64,000 nucleotides of DNA from assembly GCA_965602225.1 (NCBI GenBank), contig CBFCYE010000012.1:12056-76055 (forward strand), read 5' to 3'. The notes below the pieces were generated by a model. That model was not told where the DNA came from and did not search any database. It saw only the letters and a program-made list of their open reading frames with translations. A program made the translations under genes and the position numbers. The DNA comes from Tenderia sp965602225. GTDB taxonomy: Bacteria; Pseudomonadota; Gammaproteobacteria; Tenderiales; Tenderiaceae. Shown here in pieces: positions 35,106 through 44,000 of the stretch (within the stretch, counting starts at the first letter, position 1; the number at the start of each line of letters is the position of its first letter).

Positions 35106-36408
35106 GATCATCTCTCTTGCTGGTAATGGTGGAGGCAGGCAGGTGCCAGCTGTAGAACTGTTTTTGTCGTTGTTGCAATGCAATTATATTAGACGATTTT
35201 TTGGCAACAATAGTGTTGGCATTACCTTTCAATCGGATATCCAATTCATGATCGCCAGGTGGTAGTGCGATGCGGCTGATTATTATTTCCTGTGGCAGGC
35301 TATACCAGGCGCGAGTATCAGCCTGCTCGCTAATGAAACCGGCAATATTGGTAACGAAGCCTAGCAAGGGACTTTGTTTGGCCATGTTGTCGCTGAGATT
35401 ATTTTTGACCGAAACTCGCGCAATTGCGCGGGCAATAATGTCGGGCATTTGATCGCTTAAGTTGGCTTCTGCCTGTTGGTCGAGTGCTGCAAATGTCTCG
35501 CCTTTATCAGATTGGTTCGTGCCGACAATCTGCACGGTTTTAACCTGTGCCTGTCTTTTTTCATAAAAGGGGATGGCAATGCGATGTAGTTGGCCACTGC
35601 GTGGGTCTTGTGCGTTGATGGCGGTTTCGTGTTTATGTGGCACCAGACCATTGAGGACAATAGCTATAAATTCGCCATGCTGATTTAGTTCTGACTGTTT
35701 GAGCCAGTGTTTGAGTTTGAACTCTTCAAGATAGCTTTGGTGTTCTTCATCAAGGCCTTGGTGTTGGCTTAGGCGTAACAGGTCTGCCTGTAATTGTTTT
35801 GGCACATCAGTTTCAGCCGCCTTATAGGACTCATAGGCTTTGCGATAGGCAATCAGGGCGTCGCTTAATTCTTTATTGGCCTCAAATACCAGGCCGCTGA
35901 GATAGCGGGCAAACGCAGGCTCATCGGTTTCAAAATTCTGTTTAAGGAATACATCCAGTTGCAGTGTTTCAACCCGGGCACCATCGATATCATTCAGCTC
36001 GAGATAGTTGATGATCTTCAGGCAGTAGAGCATGGCGCGTTCAAATGGCGCGGGTAGATAACTGCGCATGGCATCGTTGACGGTAACGGCTGCCGCCTGT
36101 TCTCTCAGGCTTACTGCTTCCAGATTGGTGCTGGTTTGCTTGGCTGTTTCCAGTTCGGTGTTGCTGTCTTCAAAGTTGCCCTGCATGCGCAGCAGGGTTG
36201 CCTTGTTGAGATGGTAGATGGCCTGGTCGCGTGGTTTATGCTGTTGTTGTTCCAGCGCGGTTAAGGCCAGTTCGGGTTGCTGGGTTATCAGATATTGTTC
36301 TAATGGATCTTGGGTATAGGCCATAGAGACACAACCGCTACTGATCAGCATGGCTGCCAACAGTAGCGGTGTTCTGATTAGACGAACCGGGTGAGTGAGC
36401 CAGTGCAT
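35059..36408 (-). CDS. COG3014-like lipoprotein with TPR-type helices
   Basis: The 449-residue protein has a lipoprotein signal (LLLAAMLISSGC, Cys26) and helical TPR-like repeats over about residues 35-230 (for example ALTALEQQQHKPRDQAIYHL and ERAMLYCLKIINYLELNDID). A C-terminal beta-rich domain ends with a GDHELDIRL strand. The pattern fits the COG3014 group that sits beside LpoB-like and LPP20 lipoproteins. It starts 15 bases after lpoB. The function is not established. Confidence 0.75.
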   Translation of the reverse strand: MHWLTHPVRLIRTPLLLAAMLISSGCVSMAYTQDPLEQYLITQQPELALTALEQQQHKPRDQAIYHLNKATLLRMQGNFEDSNTELETAKQTSTNLEAVSLREQAAAVTVNDAMRSYLPAPFERAMLYCLKIINYLELNDIDGARVETLQLDVFLKQNFETDEPAFARYLSGLVFEANKELSDALIAYRKAYESYKAAETDVPKQLQADLLRLSQHQGLDEEHQSYLEEFKLKHWLKQSELNQHGEFIAIVLNGLVPHKHETAINAQDPRSGQLHRIAIPFYEKRQAQVKTVQIVGTNQSDKGETFAALDQQAEANLSDQMPDIIARAIARVSVKNNLSDNMAKQSPLLGFVTNIAGFISEQADTRAWYSLPQEIIISRIALPPGDHELDIRLKGNANTIVAKKSSNIIALQQRQKQFYSWHLPASTITSKRDDHARITYSASIRHRID

Positions 36409-36423
36409 GCGGCTAGGCTATTG

Positions 36424-37035
36424 TTACCAGCGCATGCCAGCTTTTTTGACCAGCTTCTTGATCTTCTTTTGGCCGACCCAAACCTTGCGGTTGTCGGCCA
36501 TGCTGATCAGGGTCAGGTCAATCTGGTAGTAACGTATTTGTGATTTTCCTTCGGTATCGAGGATGGTGTTGATGCTGCCCTTAAGCATGAAATCGGCACC
36601 TACTTCGCGGCCCATGGCGTTGCGTGTGGCCTCGCTTGAATGTAGTTCCTGTTCGCGACGTTCTTCACGGATCTCGCCACGCTCGTCACTGGAGGCGACA
36701 AATTCAACCTTGCCGGAGTTGATCAGCTCGCGTTCCATGTCGCCAACAAAGGTGTTGACGTTGATGTGTTCGTGGCTAAGGTTGCGGATTTCACCAACGA
36801 TGACAGCGGGCTGGTTATTGTTTTTGCGGGAAAAGTTGCTGATCCATGGGCGCGACAACACATCGGCAATCATCTCTTCAGAGACCATGCGTGAGTCGGT
36901 GTCGTTCCAGTCACCACTGAGATCGGTCACTTCTTTGGTATCCATGCGTTCAACGCTGGTTGAACAGCCCTGCAGTACGCTGCCCATAACAAGCACACTT
37001 GCCAGGGTAATGATGCCCGTCAGTTTATGATTCAT
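36424..37035 (-). CDS. LpoB-like penicillin-binding protein activator
   Basis: LpoB is an outer-membrane lipoprotein that reaches through the periplasm to activate the peptidoglycan synthase PBP1b. The 203-residue protein has a lipoprotein signal (GSVLQGCSTS, Cys24), then the family pattern VSEEMIADVLSRPW, PAVIVGEIRNLSHEHINVN, GREVGADFMLKGSI and RYYQIDLTLI...VWVGQKKIKK. Its ATG overlaps the stop of the upstream LPP20 gene by four bases. Whether its partner is PBP1b is inferred from the family. Confidence 0.83.
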   Translation of the reverse strand: MNHKLTGIITLASVLVMGSVLQGCSTSVERMDTKEVTDLSGDWNDTDSRMVSEEMIADVLSRPWISNFSRKNNNQPAVIVGEIRNLSHEHINVNTFVGDMERELINSGKVEFVASSDERGEIREERREQELHSSEATRNAMGREVGADFMLKGSINTILDTEGKSQIRYYQIDLTLISMADNRKVWVGQKKIKKLVKKAGMRW

Positions 37036-37598
37036 TGTTTGTCTCCTGCTAAACGATCAAAGATGTTATCACTTTCGCGGCTGAGGAAGTCGCGCAGAGA
37101 CGGGCTCATCTGCTCGGCCATTTCCAGAGTCTGTTTCATACGCTTCATGTCCAGTTCGGCGATGGAATAGATATTGCCACTGCGTTTGTCGCGCCAGCGG
37201 CCGATGATCTTGGCGCCGGTGAGATTGATCTGACTCAGGTTCTGGATATCTCGCGAGACCGATTGTTCGTTGACCGTTTCGCCACCACTGCTGGCCGCGG
37301 CAGTATAGTCATTCGAGGCAACGCTGAGGTAGGAGCTTAATATTCTGGCCAGCTCTGCCCTGGCGCGGTCGTCAGCGGTGGATTTTTGCAGTGATTCATC
37401 GCCCATGCTGGCTGCCGAGCCGACGCCATGAAACAGGCGGCCGCCGTTGTCGTTGAGGGCCTGGGTACCTTCGTTGACCCAGTCGGGTGCACCCTTGATG
37501 CTGAGGTCGCTTTCGACCATGGTTTTGCCCGAGCAGCCTGCTAGAAACAGCAGGATGAGGGTGGGTAGGATAAGGCCGACTTTTATTTGTTTGGACAT
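37032..37598 (-). CDS. LPP20-family lipoprotein (short form)
   Basis: The 188-residue protein starts MSKQIKVGLILPTLILLFLA and has a lipobox LFLAGCSG. An LPP20-like domain follows: GAPDWVNEGTQAL, LFHGVGSAASMGD and helical ADDRARAELARILSSYLS. The ATG at 37598 follows GGAGGAGC. It is first of the four-gene lipoprotein operon (LPP20, LpoB-like, COG3014-like, LPP20 long) and is coupled to the LpoB-like gene by ATGA. Confidence 0.82.
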   Translation of the reverse strand: MSKQIKVGLILPTLILLFLAGCSGKTMVESDLSIKGAPDWVNEGTQALNDNGGRLFHGVGSAASMGDESLQKSTADDRARAELARILSSYLSVASNDYTAAASSGGETVNEQSVSRDIQNLSQINLTGAKIIGRWRDKRSGNIYSIAELDMKRMKQTLEMAEQMSPSLRDFLSRESDNIFDRLAGDKQ

Positions 37599-37794
37599 GG
37601 TGTGCTCCTCCGTGAATGTTTTACGCTGTTGTGACCGTGGTAAAAGAATAGCATTCTTGCTTACCATGTATTTAGTCTCACGGCCTTATTTCTCCATAAA
37701 GCCCTATTAATTGCTTGCTTGAAAAGCTGTAGCTCTGGGCTAGAGTGATATTACTCATATTGAGATCCAGCCCTAATGGAAAGGAGGTTTGTCC

Positions 37795-38385
37795 ATGACC
37801 AACTACCATACCCTGCCCCACCATCTGATTAATCAACCGGTATCTGTTTTGAGTCCACCGGAATACCATGATGCGGTCATTAATGAGGAGAGTCCGGCCA
37901 TTTGTGGCATGACCGACCTGAGCCAGATTCGCCCTCTGATGGTAGAGCCTTTTGCCACACTGAGCCACGCCAATGAAAGGATGATCAATTATGCCGTGCG
38001 CATGTTGTTTGTTACCCAGGGGCAACAACAGATGATTGGCATTATTACCGCATCAGATATTCTCGGCGAAAAGCCGGTGAAGTATATGCACGAGGTCGGT
38101 TGTACCCATGCTGACATCCTGGTGCGGGACATCATGTCACCGGCCACCTCGCTTGAGGCCTTGAATCTGGCCGATGTTGAGCGCGCCCGGATTGGTGATG
38201 TGATTGAAACTTTGCGCATTAGTGGCCGGCAGCATGCGCTGGTGGTCGAGACTGATACGGATGCCAGAATAGAGCATATCTGCGGTATTTTTTCGACGGC
38301 GCACATCAGTCGACTGATGCATGCCCGGGTTGAGGTTGCCGAAGTGGCGACCAGTTTTGCGGCGATTCAGAGCGCCCTGAGTTAA
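37795..38385 (+). CDS. CBS-domain protein
   Basis: This 196-residue cytosolic protein appears to consist of two CBS units: VEPFATLSHANERMINYAVRMLFVT...IGIITASDILG and VRDIMSPATSLEAL...VIETLRISGRQHALVVE...ICGIFSTAHISRLM. CBS pairs bind adenosyl nucleotides and act as energy or redox sensors. AAAGGAGG precedes the ATG at 37795. Its 3' end overlaps the convergent GGDEF-EAL gene by four bases. What it controls is unknown. Confidence 0.8.
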   Translation: MTNYHTLPHHLINQPVSVLSPPEYHDAVINEESPAICGMTDLSQIRPLMVEPFATLSHANERMINYAVRMLFVTQGQQQMIGIITASDILGEKPVKYMHEVGCTHADILVRDIMSPATSLEALNLADVERARIGDVIETLRISGRQHALVVETDTDARIEHICGIFSTAHISRLMHARVEVAEVATSFAAIQSALS

Positions 38386-40589
38386 ACGTAATTGGCCAGG
38401 GCGCCTGGCCCGGCCAGCCAGCCAGCGACGGCGGCGGTGGGCATCGGTCTGCTGATGTGATAACCCTGGGCGGTATCGCAGCCGAGATCTCTGAGCATTC
38501 GCATCGGTTCTTTGCGCTCAACGCCCTCGGCCACAACCTTGAAACCCAGGTTGTGGCCGAGATCAATGACCGACATGACGATGGCGGCATCATTTTTGTC
38601 GGTATCCATATTCTTGACAAAAGATTGGTCGATCTTGAGTTCATCGATGGGCAGGCGTTTGAGGTAAGACAACGAAGAATAGCCGGTACCAAAGTCGTCA
38701 ATAGATATCCTGATACCGAGATCGCTTAGTGATTTGATGATGTCGATGGCGGAATCAATATTCGACATCAGGGTGTTTTCGGTGATTTCGATCTCAAGAT
38801 TTTCTGGTGAGGTCTGGCTGATCTCCAGGGCATTTTTGACCGATTGAACAAAGTTGTGATCCTGAAATGAGCGGGCTGAGACATTGATGGCCACCGGGGT
38901 ATGAATACCGCTGTTACCCCAGTGCAGATTTTGTTTGAGTGCGGTGGCGATGACCCACTCCGTTAGCTCTTTCATCAGTCCCATTTGTTCTGCTACCGGG
39001 ATGAAGTGTGCCGGTGATAGATGTCCCTTGGTTGGGTGTTGCCAGCGGATCAGGGCCTCAAGGCCGCTGGTTTTACCTGTTTCAAGCTGTATCTTGGGTT
39101 GATAATAGAGTTCAAACTCGTCCTCTTTGAGGCCGTTTTTGATGCTGCTGACAAGGTGTATCTGTTTACGATAGGGTTCATCCAGTCCGCTTTTGTAGAA
39201 CTGGTATGGCTGATTGTTGCGTTTTGAGGTGTACATGGCCATATCGGCACAGCGCACCAGAGTGTCGGCATCGTCACCATGTTGTGGGTAAATGGTGATG
39301 CCGATGGCGACACCAAGATAGAGCTCATTGCCACCAAAATAATACGGTTGATTGAAGCAGGCCTGAATTTTATTGGCGACGTTTATCGCCGCTGATTTTC
39401 CATCATCGACCAGGGGCAACAGAATGGCAAATTCATCGCCGCCGAGCCTGGCCAGGGTGTCGCCGTCGCGTAGCACTTCTTTCAGGCGATGGCTGACTTG
39501 GCATAAAACCACATCACCGGCGGCATGGCCGAGGGTGTCATTAACGTACTTGAAGTGGTTCAGGTCGAGCATCATTAGTACGGCGTGTTTGTCTGACTCT
39601 CGTTTGGCGATGGCAATATTTTGATTGATGCGGTCATGCCAGAGGGCGCGATTGGCCAGGCCGGTAAGGTCATCGGTGGTGGCCATCAGTTCAAGTTTGC
39701 TGTGGGCCAGCTTGGCCTCGGTGATTTCTTCCATAATGCCGTCAATCCGGATCACACTGCCTTCGCTGCCAATAAACGGGTGGAAGGTGCGTTTGAACCA
39801 GCGTTGCATATTGCCTGGCGCGTGGACGCGGCTTTCAACCGAGACGGTTTCGCCAGCCATGGCGCGTGCCCAAGCCGCTTCGACGCTGGGGCGATCTTCC
39901 GGAATGGTCCAGGCCAAGCAGGGAATCGGTAGCTCCATACTGATAGGGGATATTTCTTCTACGGTAGGGCTGACATAAAGGGGGGTGTTGCTGACGACAT
40001 CAATCGACCAGATGACTTGGGGAATATTGGTTAGCAGGTCTGAGATTTGCCGTTGTAGGTGTTCGACCTTGTCTTTTTCAGCTTCGATGGAGTTCGCGGC
40101 TGCCTGCCAATAGCCTTCCAGCATCATGCCCATGTCACGGAATAGCAGTTTATTCAGGCAATCGTTTAATGAGCTGCGATCCGTATCGAGTATCTGGCTG
40201 GATTGAAGGATGATTGTGGACAGATGCTTTTGATACAAGCGGTAGGCCCCCATGATCCAGACGGGATCGATTTTTCTATCATGGTGAACCAGGCCAATGT
40301 GTTTCAGGCGGGCTAGATATTGAGGGTCATTTTGATCGGTGAGCAGGGATATAAGGTGATCAACTTGTTTTTTGCTCAGCTCTTTGAGTTTGCCGCCATT
40401 ATCAGCGTAACTATTTAAAAGTTTGGATGTGGCTGGGAAGCGAAACAGGTAGTCATAAAAGACGGTGGCAAAACTATCGGCACCATTGGTTAATACGTCT
40501 TGATATTTATCCAGCAGCTTGAGTTGTTTTGAATTGATCTCAAGAAAGGCGTTGATTTCCTGATCAGGAAATTGCTGATCCTCGTTCAT
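38382..40589 (-). CDS. Globin-coupled sensor PAS-GGDEF-EAL protein
   Basis: The 735-residue protein joins a haem-binding globin-coupled sensor (residues about 10-160, candidate proximal His in ARLKHIGLVHHDRKIDPVW), a PAS domain (about 185-300), a diguanylate cyclase and a phosphodiesterase. The cyclase site GGDEF is intact, and RDGD five residues before it forms a product-inhibition I-site. The EAL part keeps EALIRW, NVSARSF, EITENTL, DDFGTGYSSL, KIDQSF and AEGVE, so both activities look possible. It probably senses O2 or NO and tunes c-di-GMP. There is no membrane segment. Confidence 0.9.
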   Translation of the reverse strand: MNEDQQFPDQEINAFLEINSKQLKLLDKYQDVLTNGADSFATVFYDYLFRFPATSKLLNSYADNGGKLKELSKKQVDHLISLLTDQNDPQYLARLKHIGLVHHDRKIDPVWIMGAYRLYQKHLSTIILQSSQILDTDRSSLNDCLNKLLFRDMGMMLEGYWQAAANSIEAEKDKVEHLQRQISDLLTNIPQVIWSIDVVSNTPLYVSPTVEEISPISMELPIPCLAWTIPEDRPSVEAAWARAMAGETVSVESRVHAPGNMQRWFKRTFHPFIGSEGSVIRIDGIMEEITEAKLAHSKLELMATTDDLTGLANRALWHDRINQNIAIAKRESDKHAVLMMLDLNHFKYVNDTLGHAAGDVVLCQVSHRLKEVLRDGDTLARLGGDEFAILLPLVDDGKSAAINVANKIQACFNQPYYFGGNELYLGVAIGITIYPQHGDDADTLVRCADMAMYTSKRNNQPYQFYKSGLDEPYRKQIHLVSSIKNGLKEDEFELYYQPKIQLETGKTSGLEALIRWQHPTKGHLSPAHFIPVAEQMGLMKELTEWVIATALKQNLHWGNSGIHTPVAINVSARSFQDHNFVQSVKNALEISQTSPENLEIEITENTLMSNIDSAIDIIKSLSDLGIRISIDDFGTGYSSLSYLKRLPIDELKIDQSFVKNMDTDKNDAAIVMSVIDLGHNLGFKVVAEGVERKEPMRMLRDLGCDTAQGYHISRPMPTAAVAGWLAGPGALANYV

Positions 40590-40718
40590 ACCTAACCACC
40601 CCTGGTTGTGTAATTCACTCTTCAGTCTAGGGTATAACGGTATTAGGGTCTAATAGTTGAGGTCGATAATTCAGTAGTTTTTTTGCGTAAATTATTGTGT
40701 TGGGCAATACGGCTGGAT

Positions 40719-41453
40719 TTATGAGCCGCAGCCGAATGAGGCGCTGCAGCCATATTGGTAATTGAGCTGGTCTGGCTTGGCGGTTTTGGCCCATTCGACA
40801 ACGGCGCGTATGCCGCTAGCACCGCCACAGTCCTGAGGCAAAAATAATGTTGCCTCCAGCTCTTCTTCCAACTCGGCTATTTTTTCTATATCACCGGCTG
40901 TTAGTTTGCGTAATGTCATTACTGTGCTGTTGATGCAGGGTGAACATTCCTGGCTGGGGTGTGGCAGAGCGGCTATACCGGCGCGGCTCAGTAGCGCGTC
41001 CCGCTGTGCTTGATCAAGATTAAAGAAAGGCTGCCAGACGCGGCGTTCGCCATTGAATTCACAGCTTTCTATATATTCAGGGACGTCTATAAAATTGGTT
41101 TCAACTCCAGATTTTGGCAGTAATACGGTGGCCTTTGACTCCGGATCAATCTCGTCTGCCCATTTCAGAAAGGGGATGCCCTTTAAATGTAAGGCGCACC
41201 ATTGCCGTTGGCGAGAAGGAAAGCCGCCCTTCATTTCCATGACGTCATCAAACGGGGTTGCTGGTTGAATGTGCTTTATCTTGAAGCCTAGTCCTTGGGC
41301 AAAATTCTCGCATTTCGAAACATAATCAAGCCAATCCTCGGCTGCCCAGCCGGTATCGACATAGACAACCGTGACATCTTCCAGTCCCTGTTCATGGGCC
41401 CACTGGATTAGTGCGATGGAGTTGTTGCTGTAATTACTGCGCAATATATACAT
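40719..41453 (-). CDS. PAPS-reductase-like protein with degenerate PP-loop
   Basis: The 244-residue protein resembles the phosphoadenosine phosphosulfate reductase/adenine nucleotide alpha-hydrolase fold: VTVVYVDTGW after the first helix, GGFPSRQRQWCALHLKGIPF at the place of the substrate-binding CTRxLK region, and later ECSPCINS. The usual SGGKDS pyrophosphate loop is replaced by SNYSNNS, so ATP pyrophosphatase chemistry is doubtful. The C-terminal YGCSASFGCGS adds two cysteines that could bind metal with the CxxC. No clear ribosome-binding site is seen. It is a single gene divergent from mnmG. Confidence 0.6.
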   Translation of the reverse strand: MYILRSNYSNNSIALIQWAHEQGLEDVTVVYVDTGWAAEDWLDYVSKCENFAQGLGFKIKHIQPATPFDDVMEMKGGFPSRQRQWCALHLKGIPFLKWADEIDPESKATVLLPKSGVETNFIDVPEYIESCEFNGERRVWQPFFNLDQAQRDALLSRAGIAALPHPSQECSPCINSTVMTLRKLTAGDIEKIAELEEELEATLFLPQDCGGASGIRAVVEWAKTAKPDQLNYQYGCSASFGCGS

Positions 41454-41559
41454 GGGTAAAGTAGATAATTATTACCTGATTAAGGCTTAAAGATAGCAAA
41501 ATTACTATACCTTTGCTGAGTTGGGGCTGAAATGGTTGTCGGGCGCGTTTGAACAATAA

Positions 41560-41588
41560 TTGGCCAGTTGCCGGATCTGGAGTAAAAT
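41560..41588 (+). promoter_or_regulatory. Predicted promoter of mnmG
   Basis: TTGGCC (41560-41565) and TAAAAT (41583-41588) are separated by 17 bases and lie 29 bases before the mnmG start codon. The -35 match is weak. Confidence 0.35.
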
Positions 41589-41617
41589 GCCCGGTTCCTT
41601 TCTTGGATGGCTACTCC

Positions 41618-43510
41618 ATGTTCTATCAAGATCAATTCGATGTCATTGTTGTTGGCGGCGGTCATGCTGGGACCGAGGCGGCTCTGGCCGCGGCGCGTAT
41701 GGGTGTTAAGACCCTGCTGTTGACTCACAACATCGAAACTCTGGGGCAGATGAGCTGTAATCCGGCCATTGGCGGTATCGGCAAGGGGCATCTGGTTAAA
41801 GAGGTCGATGCCCTTGGTGGCGTCATGGCCCGCGCGGCAGACCGGGGCGGTATCCAGTTTCGCATCCTTAATGCCAGTAAAGGTCCGGCGGTGCGTGCCA
41901 CCCGTGCCCAGGCTGACCGTGTTCTATATAAAGCGGCAGTGCGCGAAACCCTGGAAAGCCAGCCCAATCTGCAGTTGTTTCAGCAGTCAGTCGATGACTT
42001 GATAGTCGAAAGCGACCGCGTCGTTGGTGTGGTGACCCAGATGGGCTTGAAGTTTCATGCCAAGACGGTGGTGTTGACGGTAGGTACCTTTCTCGGTGGT
42101 CGCATCCATATTGGCCTGGAAAATTATCAGGGCGGCCGCGCTGGCGATCCGCCAGCCAACGCCCTCGCCCAGCGCCTGCGTGAATTGCCCTTCAGTGTCG
42201 ATCGGCTTAAGACCGGCACGCCGCCACGCATCGATGGCCGTAGTATCGATTTTAGCCAGCTGGAAGCGCAGCCCGGCGATGACCCAGTGCCGAGCTTTTC
42301 CTTTCTCGGCAAACCGCAGCATCACCCGCACCAGCTTAGTTGTTTTATCGCCTACACCAACCAGCAGACCCATGAGATTATTCGCGGCGGCATGGACAGA
42401 TCGCCCATGTACACCGGGGTGATTGAGGGGGTCGGTCCGCGCTATTGTCCCTCAATTGAGGATAAAGTGGTGCGTTTTGCCGACAAATCATCGCATCAGA
42501 TGTTTATTGAGCCTGAGGGTTTGACTACCCACGAGGTCTATCCCAATGGTATTTCAACCTCCCTGCCCTTCGATGTTCAGCTTGCGTTGGTGCGCTCGAT
42601 TAAAGGGTTTGAGAATGCTTTTATCACCCGTCCCGGTTATGCCATTGAATATGATTATTTTGATCCGCGGGAATTAAAATCCAGCCTTGAGACCAAGCAC
42701 ATGGGTGGGTTGTTCTTTGCCGGTCAGATCAACGGCACCACGGGTTATGAAGAGGCGGCGGCCCAAGGCCTGATGGCGGGCATGAATGCCGCGTTGCAGG
42801 TGCAGGAAAAAGAGGCTTGGTGCCCACGCCGGGATGAGGCATATATTGGTGTCTTGATCGATGATCTAATCACTTGCGGTACCCAGGAGCCCTATCGCAT
42901 GTTCACCTCTCGGGCTGAATATAGATTGCTGTTGCGGGAGGACAATGCCGATCTGCGTCTGACCGAAAAAGGCCGTGAGCTGGGCCTGGTCGACGACGAA
43001 CGTTGGGCGGCATTTTGTATTAAACGTGAGGCGATTGAGCAGGAACAGCAGCGATTAAGCAGTAAGTGGTTGCGTCCGGGCGATGCTAGCATAGAGGCTA
43101 TCGAGTCTGTATTGGGATGTAAATTGAATAAAGAGGTTCGGGCCACGGAGGCCCTGCGCCGGCCGCAGGTGGATTATCAGTCGCTGGTGTCGCTGGAAGG
43201 TGTGGGTCCTGGTGTTGAGGATCCCAAGGTGGCCGAGCAGATCGAGATTCAGGCCAAGTATTCCGGTTATATAGATAGGCAGCGGGATGAGATCGAGCGG
43301 CAGCGCAAATATGAAGAGGCGGTTTTGCCTGACGATTTCGATTTTGCCGCGGTTTCAGGCCTGTCGAATGAGGTGAAGCAGAAGCTGGTCCATCAGCGCC
43401 CTGCCACCATTGGCCAGGCGGCGCGTATTCCAGGGGTGACGCCAGCGGCGATTTCGCTGTTGCTGGTTTATCTGAAAAAGCGCAGTGGCAAGCCGCGTAA
43501 GCTGGCATAA
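41618..43510 (+). CDS. mnmG: tRNA U34 carboxymethylaminomethyl synthase subunit MnmG (GidA)
   Basis: MnmG is the FAD-dependent partner of MnmE in modifying wobble uridine 34. The 630-residue product (ATG at 41618, MFYQDQFDVIVVGGGHAGTE) has the FAD motif GGGHAGTEAA, the signature MSCNPAIGGIGKGHLVKE near residue 48, RLKTGTPPRIDG, the second signature GLFFAGQINGTTGYEEAAAQG near 365-385 and the C-terminal tRNA-binding domain. Length and motifs are normal. It restarts the conserved origin gene order after the accessory block. Confidence 0.97.
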   Translation: MFYQDQFDVIVVGGGHAGTEAALAAARMGVKTLLLTHNIETLGQMSCNPAIGGIGKGHLVKEVDALGGVMARAADRGGIQFRILNASKGPAVRATRAQADRVLYKAAVRETLESQPNLQLFQQSVDDLIVESDRVVGVVTQMGLKFHAKTVVLTVGTFLGGRIHIGLENYQGGRAGDPPANALAQRLRELPFSVDRLKTGTPPRIDGRSIDFSQLEAQPGDDPVPSFSFLGKPQHHPHQLSCFIAYTNQQTHEIIRGGMDRSPMYTGVIEGVGPRYCPSIEDKVVRFADKSSHQMFIEPEGLTTHEVYPNGISTSLPFDVQLALVRSIKGFENAFITRPGYAIEYDYFDPRELKSSLETKHMGGLFFAGQINGTTGYEEAAAQGLMAGMNAALQVQEKEAWCPRRDEAYIGVLIDDLITCGTQEPYRMFTSRAEYRLLLREDNADLRLTEKGRELGLVDDERWAAFCIKREAIEQEQQRLSSKWLRPGDASIEAIESVLGCKLNKEVRATEALRRPQVDYQSLVSLEGVGPGVEDPKVAEQIEIQAKYSGYIDRQRDEIERQRKYEEAVLPDDFDFAAVSGLSNEVKQKLVHQRPATIGQAARIPGVTPAAISLLLVYLKKRSGKPRKLA

Positions 43511-43535
43511 GCCCAGCCAATTTATTGGAAATTGA

Positions 43536-44000
43536 ATGAATAAAATTGTATCCGTTTTGCTTTGCGTTTTGCTGGGGATGTCGGCAGCGATGGCCGAGCC
43601 GTTGATAGAAAAGGGCTTGGTTAGTATAAAAAGCCCCCATAGCGTGGCGGTGACGTTGGATCGCCTGGAGCAAGCCTTGAAGGACAAGGGTGTGACCATT
43701 GTTACCCGCTGGAGCCACGCTGCGGGTGCGGCAAAGGTGGGTATCGCGCTGCGACCGACTGAGTTGCTGATTTTTGGCAATCCCAAGCTGGGCAGTCATT
43801 TTTTTACCAGCCAGCAAACGGCCGGCATCGATCTGCCCATGAAGGCCCTGGCTTGGGAGGATGAGTCTGGTCAAGTGTGGCTGGGTTATAACGACCCCGC
43901 CTATATCGCAGAGCGGCACGGCATCAAGGATCGTGATGAGGTGATGCAGAAGATGATTAGCGCTCTGGATAGGTTTAGCTCCATGGTGGTTGCGCCCTGA
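43536..44000 (+). CDS. Exported DUF302 protein
   Basis: The 154-residue protein has a Sec signal (VLLCVLLGMSAAMAEPL, cleavage near residue 21) and a DUF302 domain: SVAVTLDRLEQALKDKGVTIV, LRPTELLIFGNPKLGSHFF and DLPMKALAWEDESGQVWLGYN. DUF302 proteins are small periplasmic or cytosolic proteins of unknown function. It sits between mnmG and rsmG, and its stop overlaps the rsmG start (TGATG), so it is translationally coupled to a tRNA/rRNA modification operon, an unexpected place for an exported protein. Confidence 0.85.
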   Translation: MNKIVSVLLCVLLGMSAAMAEPLIEKGLVSIKSPHSVAVTLDRLEQALKDKGVTIVTRWSHAAGAAKVGIALRPTELLIFGNPKLGSHFFTSQQTAGIDLPMKALAWEDESGQVWLGYNDPAYIAERHGIKDRDEVMQKMISALDRFSSMVVAP

